Shown: one piece after another, positions 1 through 10,619 of the stretch
Layout of the letters: every line of letters starts with the position of its first letter
Position numbering within the stretch: position 1 is the first letter of the stretch
Assembly (NCBI GenBank): GCA_964016885.1
Contig: OZ024746.1
Coordinates: forward strand, 101,781,589 to 101,845,588
Length of the DNA: 64,000 bases
DNA from: Eledone cirrhosa
Taxonomy: Eukaryota > Mollusca > Cephalopoda > Octopoda > Eledonidae
Reading direction: 5' to 3'
Program-made: the position numbers and the translations under genes
Notes under the pieces: generated by a model
What the model was told of the DNA's origin: nothing
What the model saw: the letters and a program-made list of their open reading frames with translations, nothing else
The model's database searches: none

Positions 1-150
1 CTTCAGCCAGACTTCCTTCTACAGTAACACATTCTGACTTGATGTCATGGTGGAGCCCATCATCTACAATGTTCTACAATTAGGAAAAAAGCCAAAATTA
101 GGAACAAATTAATTATAAAAGTAATTTATACATACAGACACACACCTATA

Positions 151-391
<241 letters not shown>

Positions 392-408
<17 letters not shown>

Positions 409-1354
409 CAAACGTTTGTTGGGTAAGGAACCAGAAAAGATACCATCATGGCTAGTTAACGGTATTACATTCCTGCTTCCGAAGAATGATGAGACAAACA
501 ATCCCAAAAATTACAGACCGATAACTTGCTTGACCACAATGTATAAAATTTTAACATCAGTCCTAACTGAATATACATATGACCACCTGATAACAAATGA
601 CCTATTTCCCATTGAGCAGAAAGGGTGTAAACGAGGCTCATATGGCTGTAAGGATCAACTTTTGGTTAACAAACTGATACTGGAAGATTGTCATAATAGA
701 CACAAAAATTTATCAATTGCTTGGATAGATTATAAAAAAGCATTCGATAGTTTGCCACACAGTTGGATTGAAAAATGTTTAGAGATTTTCAAAATATCTC
801 CCGTTGTCAGGAGGTTTTTGTCGTTCAGTATGAAGATATGGAAAACGACACTCCTTTTGAATAGTGAAACAAAATCACTGGAAGCTGGAGAAGTTAATAT
901 TAATTGTGGAATTTTTCAGGGTGACTCTTTATCACCGCTTTTATTCTGCATCGCACTTATACCATTAAGTAAAATTCTCAATGAAACAAAACATGGATAT
1001 AAAGTCTATGACAAAACCATTAATCACTTGTTCTACATGGATGACCTGAAATTATTTGCAAAAAGTGATGAACAATTGCAAGGGCTATTATCCACTGTGG
1101 AGCAGATCAGTGATGACATTAAAATGGAGTTTGGACTAGATAAATGCGCCAAAGCAACGTTCACAAGAGGAAAGCTGCTGAAAAGTTCAGACATTAATCT
1201 TGATCGGGGGAATGTGATAAGAGAACTTGATCAAGAGGAAACTTACAAATATCTAGGTGTTTGTGAAGGAGATGGAATCAAGCACTCGACAATGAGGGAA
1301 AGGATAAGGAAGGAATGTTACCGCAGAGTAAGAGCAATCTTAAAACGGAATTGA
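392..1354 (+). pseudogene. Reverse transcriptase domain of R4/Dong-like LINE
   Basis: The translated product is the RT that copies the element RNA at a nicked target. Visible landmarks in order: NPKNYRPITCL near residue 40, motif A IDYKKAFDSLPHSW near 110, the FQGDSLSPLLF motif near 175 and the active site YMDD near 215 (HLFYMDDLKLF), followed by a thumb-like KYLGV segment. Both catalytic aspartate regions are present. The first residues come from the adjoining Penelope-type repeat and the frame opens with TTG, not ATG, so this is a truncated body without its own start. The frame closes at 1354 after a one-base shift in an A-run near 1345; the continuation lies in the next frame from about 1340. 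Confidence 0.85.
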
Positions 1355-2723
1355 ATGCAAGGAATAGGATCGATGCCATAAACACGCTTGTCATACCAGT
1401 AGTAACCTACAGTTACAATGTCATCAACTGGTCAAGCACAGAGATCCGTAGGCTCGATACAAAAATTCAAAAATTCTTAACCATGCACAGAATGCATCAC
1501 CCTAAGGCAGATATAGATAGAATATATCTCCCTAGGAAAGAAGGAGGACGTGGGTTAATCCAGTTAGACATTGCGTTGAAAACTGCAACAATTGGATTAT
1601 CTACATATCTAAGGGAATCACATCATTGGATGATCAAACTCGTTTTGAAACACGAAAACATCAAAAGATCATACTCCATTACAAAAGATGCACAAAGATA
1701 CAGTAATGGACTACAAATTTCAGAAGTCCCATTTACTGCTGAAATGGAAAACACAGAAAAAGCAAAGCAGGTAAAAGTAACTGCAAAGAAAGAACTGCTA
1801 CAGAAACTGGCTAAGAAATGGCAAGAAAAGCCTCTGTATGGAAAATACCCAGAACGAGCTAACAATCCTGATGTTGACAAAACTTTAACCCATCAGTGGT
1901 TGGCATCCTCTGGACTGAAATCGGAGACTGAAGGACTGATTATATCAGCACAAGATCAGTGTCTGCCAACAAAAAATTACTAAGCCAACATAATAAAAAA
2001 TGGATGCATCCCATTATGCCGTGTATGTAAAAAACAACCAGAGACCATTGACCATATAATTTCAATGTGCAGTCCTATAGCTCCAACCGAATACCTAAAC
2101 AGGCATGACAGAGCTGCACAATACATACATTGGGTAATGTGTAAGCATTTTGACCTGCCCCATCAAAAGAATTGGTGGGAGCATCAACCACCACCCATAC
2201 TTGAAAAATATCACATCTCAATCTTGTGGAACTTTAGCATCCAAACAGACCGAAAAATAGATGCAAATAGACCTGATATAATACTGAAGGACTTTAAAAA
2301 GAGTGTATGCCTGCTAATTGATATGTCCGTTCCAATAGACAAGAATGTATCTATAAAAACATTTGAAAAATTGAGCAAGTATAAGGACCTGGAGATAGAA
2401 ATTGGAAAAATGTGGAAATTGAGAACTAAAACAATACCAGTGGTTGTAGGCGCTCTAGAAATGATACCTAAGGGGTCTAATGATTACTTATCGCAAATCC
2501 CAGGAAACCCGCGTATAGGAGAAATACAAAAGATAGTACTAATGGGAACTGCCCATATACTAAGGAAGATCCTGTCAATATAAGTACATCACAAGTCTAA
2601 ACACTAAGGATGCATGTGTGAATATGTATGTTCTTTCTTGAACATGGCGGACCTTGTTGTCTCTTGAGGTCACTGGTTGTGACTTGGTGATAACTCGTAT
2701 AAACATAAAGCAAGATAAATGCA
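409..2723 (+). mobile_element. R4/Dong-like LINE (RLE-type non-LTR retrotransposon), 5'-truncated
   Basis: A plus-strand non-LTR retrotransposon carries a reverse transcriptase, then a CCHC zinc knuckle and a PD-(D/E)XK restriction-like endonuclease at the C-terminus. This order is diagnostic of the R2/R4/NeSL supergroup. It starts abruptly inside the RT N-terminal region, just after a Penelope-type terminal repeat, so it is 5'-truncated. A 3' UTR of about 140 bp ends in GATAAATGCAAATAAT and runs into (AAT)n. Dong of Bombyx is known to sit in TAA repeats, so tail and target fit an R4/Dong assignment; the exact clade is inference. Lesions: one frameshift near 1345 and one TAA at 1981-1983. Confidence 0.75.
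1315..2583 (+). pseudogene. RT thumb, zinc knuckle and restriction-like endonuclease of R4/Dong-like LINE
   Basis: This frame continues the RT after the shift near 1345 (TELNARNRIDAINTL...). One TAA at 1981-1983 interrupts it, and the same frame resumes at once and stays open to 2583. After the stop come CRVC..H..C (CX2CX8HX4C, about 2019-2072) and then the endonuclease signature RPDI near 2269-2280 with LLIDMSVP about 15 residues on, matching the PD..D core of RLE-type LINEs. This nuclease would nick the target DNA to prime reverse transcription. Only one point lesion separates the two halves, so the copy is not very old. Confidence 0.8.

Positions 2724-2759
<36 letters not shown>
2724..2759. 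repeat. (AAT)n tract, tail/target of LINE
   Basis: Twelve AAT units form the 3' tail of the first R4/Dong-like copy and border the second copy, which begins at 2760 with CTTGATCGGGGGAA. In the first copy this sequence follows ...ATTAAT (about 1199), so the truncated second copy joins the tract at a short matching TAAT. Confidence 0.95.
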
Positions 2760-3325
2760 CTTGATCGGGGGAACGTGATAAGAGAACTTGATCAAGAAAA
2801 AACTTACAAATATCTAGGTGTTTGTGAAGGAGACGGAATCAAGCACTCGACAATGAGGGAAAGGATAAGGAAGGAATGTTACCGCAGAGTAAGAGCAATC
2901 TTAAAACGGAATTGAATGCAAGGAATAGGATCGATGCCATAAACACGCTTGCCATACCAGTAGTAACCTACAGTTACAATGTCATCAACTGGTCAAGCAC
3001 AGAGATCCGTAGGCTCGATACAAAAATTCGAAAATTCTTAACCATGCACAGAATGCATCACCCTAAGGCAGATATAGATAGAATATATCTCCCTAGGAAA
3101 GAAGGAGGACGTGGGTTAATCCAGTTAGACATTGCGTTGAAAACTGCAACAATTGGATTATCTACATATCTAAGGGAATCACATGATTGGATGATCAAAC
3201 TCGTTTTGAAACACGAAAGCATCAAAAGATCATATTCTATTACAAAAGATGCACAAAGATACAGTAATGGACTGGTTGTGACTTGGTGATAACTCGTATG
3301 AACATAAAGCAAGATAAATGCAACT
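2760..3325 (+). mobile_element. Second R4/Dong-like copy, 5'-truncated and internally deleted
   Basis: Bases 2760-3276 match 1200-1712 of the first copy nearly base for base, including the same one-base frameshift that ends the RT frame (AAACGGAATTGA). At about 3273 the sequence jumps from the RT thumb region to the 3' UTR (GGTTGTGACTTGGTGATAAC), removing the stop-codon region, zinc knuckle and endonuclease. The trinucleotide ACT is shared at both sides of the jump. The copy ends in (AAT)n. It cannot encode a working protein. It must derive from the same defective lineage as its neighbour, by local duplication or by copying in trans. Confidence 0.8.
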
Positions 3326-3348
3326 GTAATAATAATAATAATAATAAT
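3326..3348. repeat. (AAT)n shared by two convergent LINEs
   Basis: The 3' tail of a plus-strand R4/Dong-like element and the 3' tail of a minus-strand Tx1-like element (its sense strand reads ATT) meet in this single short tract, so two unrelated LINEs sit tail to tail. Confidence 0.9.
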
Positions 3349-3598
3349 GATTTCTTTATTAACCACAAGGGTTTACATAAAGTAGACATTAAGGACAGTG
3401 CAGGACAATACAGGACGGTACAAATGGGCATTTCTGCATGTAAAAAACAAAAACAGAGGATGTAACAAAAAATAACAATGAAAAATTCACCAATAGGGGG
3501 GAGACTTCGGAGGGACATTTGTGGAGAAAGCCCAGTAAAAGGCCACAATGACCCTGACCACCAAGGCAAGTGCCCTCTCCCAGTTTTCCACCTTTAAT
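3349..3598 (-). promoter_or_regulatory. 3' UTR with AATAAA-like signal of Tx1-like copy A
   Basis: In sense, the UTR ends ..CTTGTGGTTAATAAAGAAATC directly before the ATT tail. AATAAA is on the minus strand at 3355-3360. The same end is present in copy B (10321 on; AATAAA at 10327-10332) and in variant form in copy C (9389 on). Conservation of this terminal block suggests it is the part recognised by the element's own RT. Confidence 0.6.
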
Positions 3599-6500
3599 TT
3601 ACAGATATATACTCAGAGTAGGCCCATTCACTCGGGCCATTCTTGCTTCTCTCACCCATCTTTCAACAAAATGCTGGGAAGAGAGCACTTCCCTCTCTAC
3701 TCTGATTTTCCTTTTCAAATGAAATTTGAAAAAGTCAATCAGAGCATCACCGAAGAGGTAAGTGCTCGTCTTCAGCCCTTTCAAACGTGTCCACCATACT
3801 ATCTCTTTCGCCATGGCCACCAGACAGATAAAAACTGCCTGCCCTTCCCGGCTAAAGGAGGAGGGCGGGGCAATCCTCACGATGGACTCAGATGATAGCC
3901 GGATCCGTCCTAAACGCGACAGCAGGTGTTCGACATAAACCCACAAGTCAGCAATTTTCGGACACTGGACGAGTGCGTGCAGGACGGTTTCGTCGCCCTG
4001 CGCGCATCTCGGACATGCCCGGCTGACGGCACCTCCATGCCTGTAGAGTTTATCCCGAACTGGCAAGGCTCCTCGGTAGCACTGCCAGGCCAGAGATTTC
4101 TGGAAGTTGTCCATAGGCCCTGGCCCGAAAGTTCTTCCGAAGAGATTGGCTAGTTGATTTTCGTCGACGCCTAGAGTTTCCCCAAGTACGTCGTCGCTCT
4201 TCCCCTCCACTAATCCTCTATAGAACGCCGAGGTGGAGTTTCCACCGATCACATTACCCGATTGGTCGAGGGCTGTGAGCGCCTGAAGACATTCCAGTCT
4301 CCAGGCGCTCCCTCTCGGTCTTCGCTTGACCCAGGACTGCAGCTCCGTCAAGGAAACGAGCTGGGGAAATACGTGTCTAGCAAACGGCGACCACACCTGA
4401 TCACCGTCGAGGAAGAGGTGGAGATGTCGTAGCCTGAGCGCGTGCCTGCGCATCATCAGCCACGGCATGCCCAGCCCTCCACGTAGCGGGTGTTGACAAC
4501 AGATGGACCGCCTGACCATCGGAGCGCGTCCCTTCCACAAAAAGCGAAAGAGCAAACGCTCCAGCGCAGTTAGGCGAGGCTTAGGACAAGGTACGACGGT
4601 CAGGCGGTAGCAGATGACAGACGCGATGTACGCGTTAGCCACCTCCGCTCGACCTTTCAAGGACCATTTCTGGGTGAGAGAAGCCACCCTGCTCGTCACC
4701 TCGTCCCAGTTTTTGTCCGTCTGGAGGTCCGAACCGAACCAGACCCCTAGCAATTTAACCGGTCCGTCCGTCCAGTGTTCGACGACGCTGTTGGACGGCA
4801 TGGACCTGCCTCTCCAGGTGCCGAGCTGCAGGCCCACTGACTTTTCCTGGTTGATCATTGCTCCTGTCACCGCTTCGTATTCTCTTAGTGTAGTGCCGAT
4901 CGCCTCGATGTGTTTGGCGTTCGACACCACTACGGTGACATCGTCCGCATATGCTGACACGGATCTTCCGCATCCTAGTTCGCGCGGGACGCCCCTCAAC
5001 GTCTCCAGTTTGTGCAGTAATGGCTCGAGAGTCAATACGTACAAGAGGGACGAGAGGGGACATCCTTGGCGGACCGAGCGCATGATGTTGAACGGTTCCG
5101 ACAGGTGACCGTTCACTCTCACCACAGAGCAGATGTCGCTGTGTATGGCAGCGATCCAGCCTCTGAAGACGGGCCCAAAGCCAGCCGCCCTCAGGACTGC
5201 CGCTAGGTAACGATGGTCGACCCTATCGAAAGCTTTCGACTGATCTAAATTGATCAAGGACCCACCCGTGCCAGGTTCCCTAGCTACCCTCTCTACGATG
5301 TATCGCATGAGGTGGAGGTTGTCGTGGATGGATCTGTCGGGAATGGCGCATGCCTGCGCCTCTCCCACCAGACCACCAACGACAAGCGCCAACCTCTTTG
5401 CTAGCACCTTGGCCAAAATCTTGAACTCTGTGTTTAGCAGAGTTATGGGCCGAAAATTATCTATGTTATCCCCCTTGTTCGGATCCTTTCTCAACAGTGC
5501 CACCGCTCCTCGGCTCACAGAACTGGGAATTCTCCCGTTCTGTTGCCAGTTGCAGTAGACGTCCGCCAAGAGGCCGCCGAACAAGTTTGGCATCTGTACG
5601 TAAAGTTCATAGGGCAGACCATCCAAACCAGGCGATTTACCCCTTGTGCAGCCAGTCATTGCCTCCCTTACTTCAGCGGGTGTTATCGGCTTTTCGCAAC
5701 ACTTCGCCTCAGTGGCCGAAAGCCGCGGCAGTCCGTCGAGGTAGACACTAAAGTCCATCCCTCGACCCGGCCCATCGCTTCCCCCGAACAGCTGAGCGAA
5801 GTGTCGCTGAAAAGCTTCACACATTTGCCCGGGATCGAGTAGCATGCGCCCGTCGTGGTCCACCAAAGACCGGATCGTGGCTTTGTTGCCACGACGCGCC
5901 TCCGCCACTCGGGCCCATTGAACGGCTTTCGTCCCCTCGTGTCTGAGAGCACGCACCCTTGCTCTGACAACGCAGCCTTCGTGCTTTGCATTGAAGAATT
6001 GGTCAAGGGCCAATTTCGCCGCAAGCACGTCGGTCGCAATGCCTTTGCTAAGCGCCTCGTCTAATTTTCTAACTAGTTCTCCCTCTGCTCTATTTTTCTC
6101 TATTGCTAAAGCCTTACTAAACCTAATGGATTCTATTCTAATCGCTCTTTTCAGAGCAAACCACCACTTGTTGTTGACGATGGCCCCCGTCAACGCCCGC
6201 TTAACTAGTTCGCTAATCCGGTCTCTGTAGGCCTTGCGCGCTGGTAAGGACGCGTTTAGCTTCCAGTAGCCGGGTCCTCGTCTATGAAGCCTATCTAAGT
6301 CAAGCACACAGATCACTAATTTGTGGTCCGTGTAGCTGACTATCTTGAATTGTGGACAGCCTATGCTAGACCTATCTATTTCCCTACAAAATACTCTATC
6401 TAGATATGATCTGGATGACCCTATGCGATTTGTCCAAGTCCACATTGGCACATTCGGGAAATCCAATCGGTACCTGTCAGACAGTTCAAAACGCCTGAGC

Positions 6501-7003
6501 AGGTTGGTGAGGCTCTTTCACCCTCCACCCCTATCCGCTAATCCCACACAGTCCCAGCGTGCATCTAAGATCCCGTTCCAGTCGCCCACTAACACTAAAG
6601 AGCGGGACGTTCCAAGAAAGGTCTCCAGACGCCGGAAGAAATCAGGCCGCCCTGCTCCTGTTGGGGCATAGACGGCCACTAGCCTGAAAGCTTGCCCGTC
6701 TCCGCTGGTCACGTCCAGCACCACCAACTTACCCTCTGGGTCCAGGAAGATGGCCCGTATGGCGAGATCCAAACCTCTCCGAAAAAGCACAGCAACTCCT
6801 CCCCCCGATCCAGGACGGCTGGGAGATGCGTACACATCGTAGCCGCGGAAGATCGGTGCGAAGGCCCGTGCTTCGGAGATTCTGGTCTCGCTGATGGCCA
6901 CTACATCTATGTTTAGTGACCTGAGGTCGTTGAGCAGGTGACCCTGCTTCCATGACGACCCCAAGCCACGCGCATTTATGCTGCCTATTCTGAGTGAGGT
7001 CAT
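3599..7003 (-). pseudogene. ORF2 of Tx1-like LINE copy A (APE endonuclease + reverse transcriptase), one nonsense codon
   Basis: The start ATG is at 7003 (MTSLRIGSINARG). The frame runs 1134 codons to TAA at 3599-3601, broken only by TGA at 6518-6520. The homologous codon in copy B is TGC, so this is a single substitution. N-terminal APE endonuclease: SINARG near residue 8, ISETRIS (catalytic Glu) near 38, GDWNGILD near 140, and SYTDHKLV after the stop. RT: FRPITLLNTEFKILAK, INLDQSKAFDRVDH (motif A), VRQGCPLSSLLYV and SAYADD (active site). C-terminus: CPRC-X8-H-X4-C zinc finger near residue 1030. The protein would nick DNA and prime reverse transcription. The frame continues cleanly through the stop, so the lesion looks recent. 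Confidence 0.85.
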
Positions 7004-7367
7004 GTTTAAAATAGAGTGGAAAAGATGGGAAAGACCACTTACCGTACTTTTCGTAGAGGAGGGATGGTTTTTACATCCCTTTTCACTTGATCGTCTGGTG
7101 AAGGGACCGTTGAATCGTCCCTTCGGCTGGTCGTCGGCTCTTCTATGAGTATGTCCGAATATACTCTTCGATTGATAGTTCCTCCTAGGTCCCTGAAATC
7201 ACCAACTGCGTTGGGGAATTTCGTTTTAATGTTTGTGTATTGTTTCTATGCTATTTTTAGCAGTCTTATGTTAGTTGGCGTTTTGATTGGTGCTGGTATT
7301 ATGTAGTCGTGTTGTGAAATGTCTGTGTGTTCAATTATGTAAGTCATTAGTTTCTTGTTGTGTGTAT
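7004..7367 (-). other. Inter-ORF spacer of Tx1-like copy A
   Basis: About 360 bp lie between the ORF1 stop and the ORF2 start in sense. I see no separate gene. The equivalent spacer in copy B (14044-14321) shares short stretches such as the CTTACC region just before ORF2 and the AACTGCGTTGG motif. Confidence 0.5.
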
Positions 7368-9141
7368 TTATTGCCGTGCATTTGTTTTTCTGGGGTGGGG
7401 TGTGGTTTTGCTATTTTCTTGTCGTTGTTGCTGGGTGTGTGTGTTTTGTTGTTGTGTTTGCGATGTTGGTGCTTGTGGTGGTGGTGTTGAAGGTGTTGTT
7501 GGCGGTGGGGTTTTCGCCGGTGGTGATGGTGGTGCTAGTGTGGGTGGTGATGGTGTTGGTGGTGTTGCTGCTGTGAGTCTCTTTGCAGTAGACTTTACCC
7601 TTTTCTCATTTCTTTCCTCCCTTTTCAAAGGCGACAATGCGCTGCTTCTGCGTTTGTGCCTTCTTACGACCTTTTGCCATCCCTCTCCCACCTCACACTC
7701 CATGTCTGATTCTGTGAGGTCGGGGAGGGGTACCAGCTCCACTCTTTCACTTGTTGTTGGTGATGTTTGCACTGGAGTCTCTGTTGCAGCTGCATTTGGT
7801 ATTGCTGTTGTTGTTGTTGTTAATATTTCCACTGCTGCTGCTGTTTTTGATTTCCGTGGCGTGGGTATGGGTGCCACGGACCTATCGTTCCAGGTTGCCG
7901 CTTGTCCTGTTGCTGGTAGCCGTGGAGCCGGTTTCGGAAGGAGGGGGGTTTTCTCCTTTCTCGGGGTCTTCTCGTTGCAGAAGGCCCTGAGGTGAGTCTT
8001 CGATCCACAGCGAAAGCATTTCGGGCGTTTGCCCTCAACACTTATGGGCAGTTGAGTGCCGTTATCGAAGTCTATCACATCCGGGATAGCTTCGATGCAC
8101 TCCTGGTTGGTTTGGATTAACATCTCAATGGAGGTGCCGACCCAATCTTCTCTTACTTTTTTCTGTACTTGCAGTACAGTTGTTTTGTCCTCGATTCCGA
8201 CGAGGACAGACGCGGCCAGCCAAGAAGGGGCCATCCCGGGGGGGGACGTGGGTCAGTTTGACCCTCACAATTTTTTGCCCGCAGTAGGAGGGCACCAACA
8301 CCATTTCCTCGCTCCTTAGGGTCACTACGGATTGAGCCTTTGCCTCCTGGGGTGTGGCAAAAAGTACGTCTACGGTGGCATATTTTTTGCCTCGGGTGAT
8401 GTGCGTTTTCCGCTGCCACACAGACCCCAAGGCTTTTTGTATTTGAGCCTCTGTGGCTCTTTCAACCCTACGGGATTTTGTACTTACTGTACGGTACGTG
8501 ACCGTACAGTGCTGTTGGGTTTCGAAAAATGTTTCCGCTGCCTTGCAGATTGCTCGGTGTCCAGTCTTTGTCACCATCTTCTTCGCTTCCTCTAATTCCT
8601 CATTTGTTATGAGGATTGTTTCCAGGTTCTTCGCGATACCTGCAAATGAGATTGGTTTTTCTTTGCTGCTGTTGTTGTTGTTGTCGTCAGAGCTGCTGTT
8701 ACTTTTGTTGTTGCTGCAGGTACTACGACTACTGCCTCCGCCGCTGTTTCTGTGGTTGTTGTTGGTGTTGCTGCTGCCAATGATGTTGTTGTTTATGCTG
8801 CTGGTGATGCTGTTGCGGCTGCTACTGTTGTTTTCATTGTCACTGTTGCTGTTGTTATTACGGCTGCTACTGCTATTATTCCTGACGTCAGACGAATGAA
8901 CTGGGTTTTCGTATTTCCCGCACACCTGTTTCGCCGTTGTCGTCGTCGTCGTGGAGAAATCTTGCACGCTTTGCACGAGACTTTTCTTTTCTGTCGTCGC
9001 TTGCGAAAGAGAAGGGAGGGAGAGAGACACATTTAAAGAAGGGAGGGAGAGAGACAATCTTCTCTCTGCTGTAGTGATGATTGAGGAAGAAGAAGACGGA
9101 ATGAGTGGGAGTGACCTATGAAAATTCTTTTTCGTAGTCAT
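7368..9141 (-). pseudogene. ORF1 of Tx1-like LINE copy A (Asn/Ser-rich RNA-binding protein with zinc knuckle)
   Basis: The first ATG in frame is at 9141 (MTTKKNFHRSLPL). The N-terminal third is low complexity: runs of Ser and Thr, then about 90 residues dominated by Asn and Ser. A conserved region follows (SFAGIAKNLETILIT, then VERATEAQIQKALG and TVDVLFATPQEAK, then VLVPSYCGQKIVRVK). The frame then shifts at a run of eight C (sense; 8238-8245). In the next frame come WLAASVLVGIEDKTT, a CCHC knuckle CFRCGSKTHLRAFC and a Pro/Gln-rich tail ending at 7368. ORF1 proteins of LINEs coat the element RNA; the knuckle supports that role here. The matching protein in copy B reads through the shift site, so this is damage, not a gene boundary. 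Confidence 0.75.
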
Positions 9142-9361
9142 GTTGTTTTTTTTGTTCTTTTTAAATAAATATTGGGCACAAAACCCCAATAAGCAGTTAT
9201 TTAACCCCGAAGGGCCAAATAACGGGCAGAAAGACCCCTCTCACGAGGAGGGGGGTGTTTTTGTCTACAAGTTCGTTAAAGTTTTAAACAATTTACAATT
9301 GTTATAGCGTTCAAAATTTACAATACCTTACAGAGCCGAGCCTCCGTCAACCATAGCATTC

Positions 9362-9388
9362 AATAATAATAATAATAATAATAATAAT
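9362..9388. repeat. (AAT)n between Tx1-like copies A and C
   Basis: Nine AAT units: in sense, the ATT tail of copy C and the insertion point of the 5' end of copy A. Confidence 0.9.
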
Positions 9389-10264
9389 GATTTCATTTAT
9401 TAGCCACAAGGGCCGACATGTAGGGGACAATACAAAGACAGGGACAGTGGGGGTTTACAATAAGGTCGAGTAAAAGTGCACAATGGCAAGACTAATTTAA
9501 CAATGAAAATATAAAAATATAAAATAAACTATGCATAAATATAACAAAATAAATTCCCCGATAGGGGGTGGACGACCCTGGGGTGATTCGGGTACCCCAC
9601 CAATCCTGAACCACCCTGCGCTTCTAGGGCACCCAGCAGAGCACCCCTCTCCTCAAGTTAGCCAGCCTATAGGCGCATGGTCAGAGTAGGCCCATTCACA
9701 CGAGCCATTCTCGCCACATTCACCCACCTTTTAGCAAATGTACTGTGGGGGGGGGGGCAGCACTTCTCTCTCCACCCTCACCCTCCTTTCCAGGTGAAAC
9801 TTAAAGAAGTTGATGAGGGATTGGCCGAAGAGAAAAGTGTCTGTCTTTAGTCCTTTCAACCTGGTCCACCATATAATCTCTTTCGCAACTGCCACCAGAC
9901 AGAGGAAAATGTCCTGCTCTTCCTGACCTAAGGAAGGTGGCGGCTCGATCTTCACTATGGACTCGGCCGATAGCCGGATTCGTTCCACACGCGACAGTAG
10001 CTGTTCGACATAACTCCACAAGTCAGTAATGCATGGACATTGGACAAATGCATGCAGAACGGTTTCGTCGTTCTGTGCGCATCTTGGGCAGGTCCGTCTG
10101 ACAGCACTTCCGTGCCTGTAGAGTTTATCCCGAACCGGCAGTGCCCCCCGCTAGCACTGCCAAGCGAGGGATTTCTGGAAATTGTCCATCGTCCCCGGCT
10201 CAAAAGTCCTCCGGTACAGACTGGTCAGTTCGACTTCGTCGAGGCCCAAAGCTTCTCCGAGTGC

Positions 10265-10265
<1 letters not shown>
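9389..10265 (-). mobile_element. Tx1-like LINE copy C, 3' fragment only
   Basis: This 877-bp minus-strand fragment holds the last part of ORF2 and the 3' UTR. Translated pieces include the MDNFQKSL-type segment, the CX2C..HX4C zinc finger region and LWSYVEQLLSRVERIRLS...ETIWWTRLKGLKT-type C-terminal sequence, in at least two frames (9731-10021 and 9955-10203). The UTR ends GATTTC..TTATTAGCCACAAGG on the plus strand, a variant of copies A and B. The 5' edge is cut exactly at an (AAT)n tract. A ten-base G run (9746-9755) is unique to this copy. It is more diverged from A and B than they are from each other, by eye. Confidence 0.75.

Positions 10266-10320
<55 letters not shown>
10266..10320. repeat. 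(AAT)n between Tx1-like copies C and B
   Basis: About 18 uninterrupted AAT units: in sense, the ATT tail of copy B abutting the truncated 5' edge of copy C. Confidence 0.95.
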
Positions 10321-10322
<2 letters not shown>

Positions 10323-10619
10323 TTTCTTTATTGGCCACAAGGGCTGACATCAAGAAAAACATTACAGACGGCACAGGACGGTACGATGTGGGTTTTGTGC
10401 GTGTAAATATTTTTATTATTTATATAAGAAAAGAAGAAAAGGACATAGAAACATATATATATATATATAAACAATAAAAATGAAAATTGAAACAATGAAA
10501 AATTCCCCAATAGGGGGGGAAACCTCCGAGGGTTACTCGTGGCGAAAACCACACAAAAGACCACGGCCACCCTGACCACCAGGGCAAGCGCCCTTTCTCA
10601 ATTTTTTCCATTTCTCAAA

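Larger units (their letters stand above)
3349..9361 (-). mobile_element. Tx1-like LINE copy A, near full length (~6.0 kb)
   Basis: The minus-strand element has a 5' leader (9142-9361), ORF1 (7368-9141, Asn-rich plus CCHC knuckle), a spacer, ORF2 (3599-7003, APE endonuclease + RT + zinc finger), a 3' UTR of about 250 bp and an (ATT)n tail in sense. Both ends lie flush against (AAT)n tracts. Placement in the L1/Tx1 group rests on FRPITLLNTEFKILAK, INLDQSKAFDRVDH and VRQGCPLS motifs and the architecture. Visible lesions are few: a C-run frameshift in ORF1 near 8240 and one TGA in ORF2 at 6518-6520. Tx1-group elements are known for target specificity, some for microsatellites, which agrees with the flanks. 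Confidence 0.8.

Noticed and set aside
4614..6671. Plus-strand frames inside 3.6-7.0 kb and 11-13.3 kb
   Set aside because: Shadows of ORF2; they show no motifs of their own, while the minus frame has full APE and RT signatures.
7287..7995. Plus-strand open frames rich in Val, Leu and Cys over 7.3-8.0 kb and 14.3-16.0 kb
   Set aside because: They are the antisense of the Asn/Thr/Pro-rich ORF1 of the Tx1-like elements.
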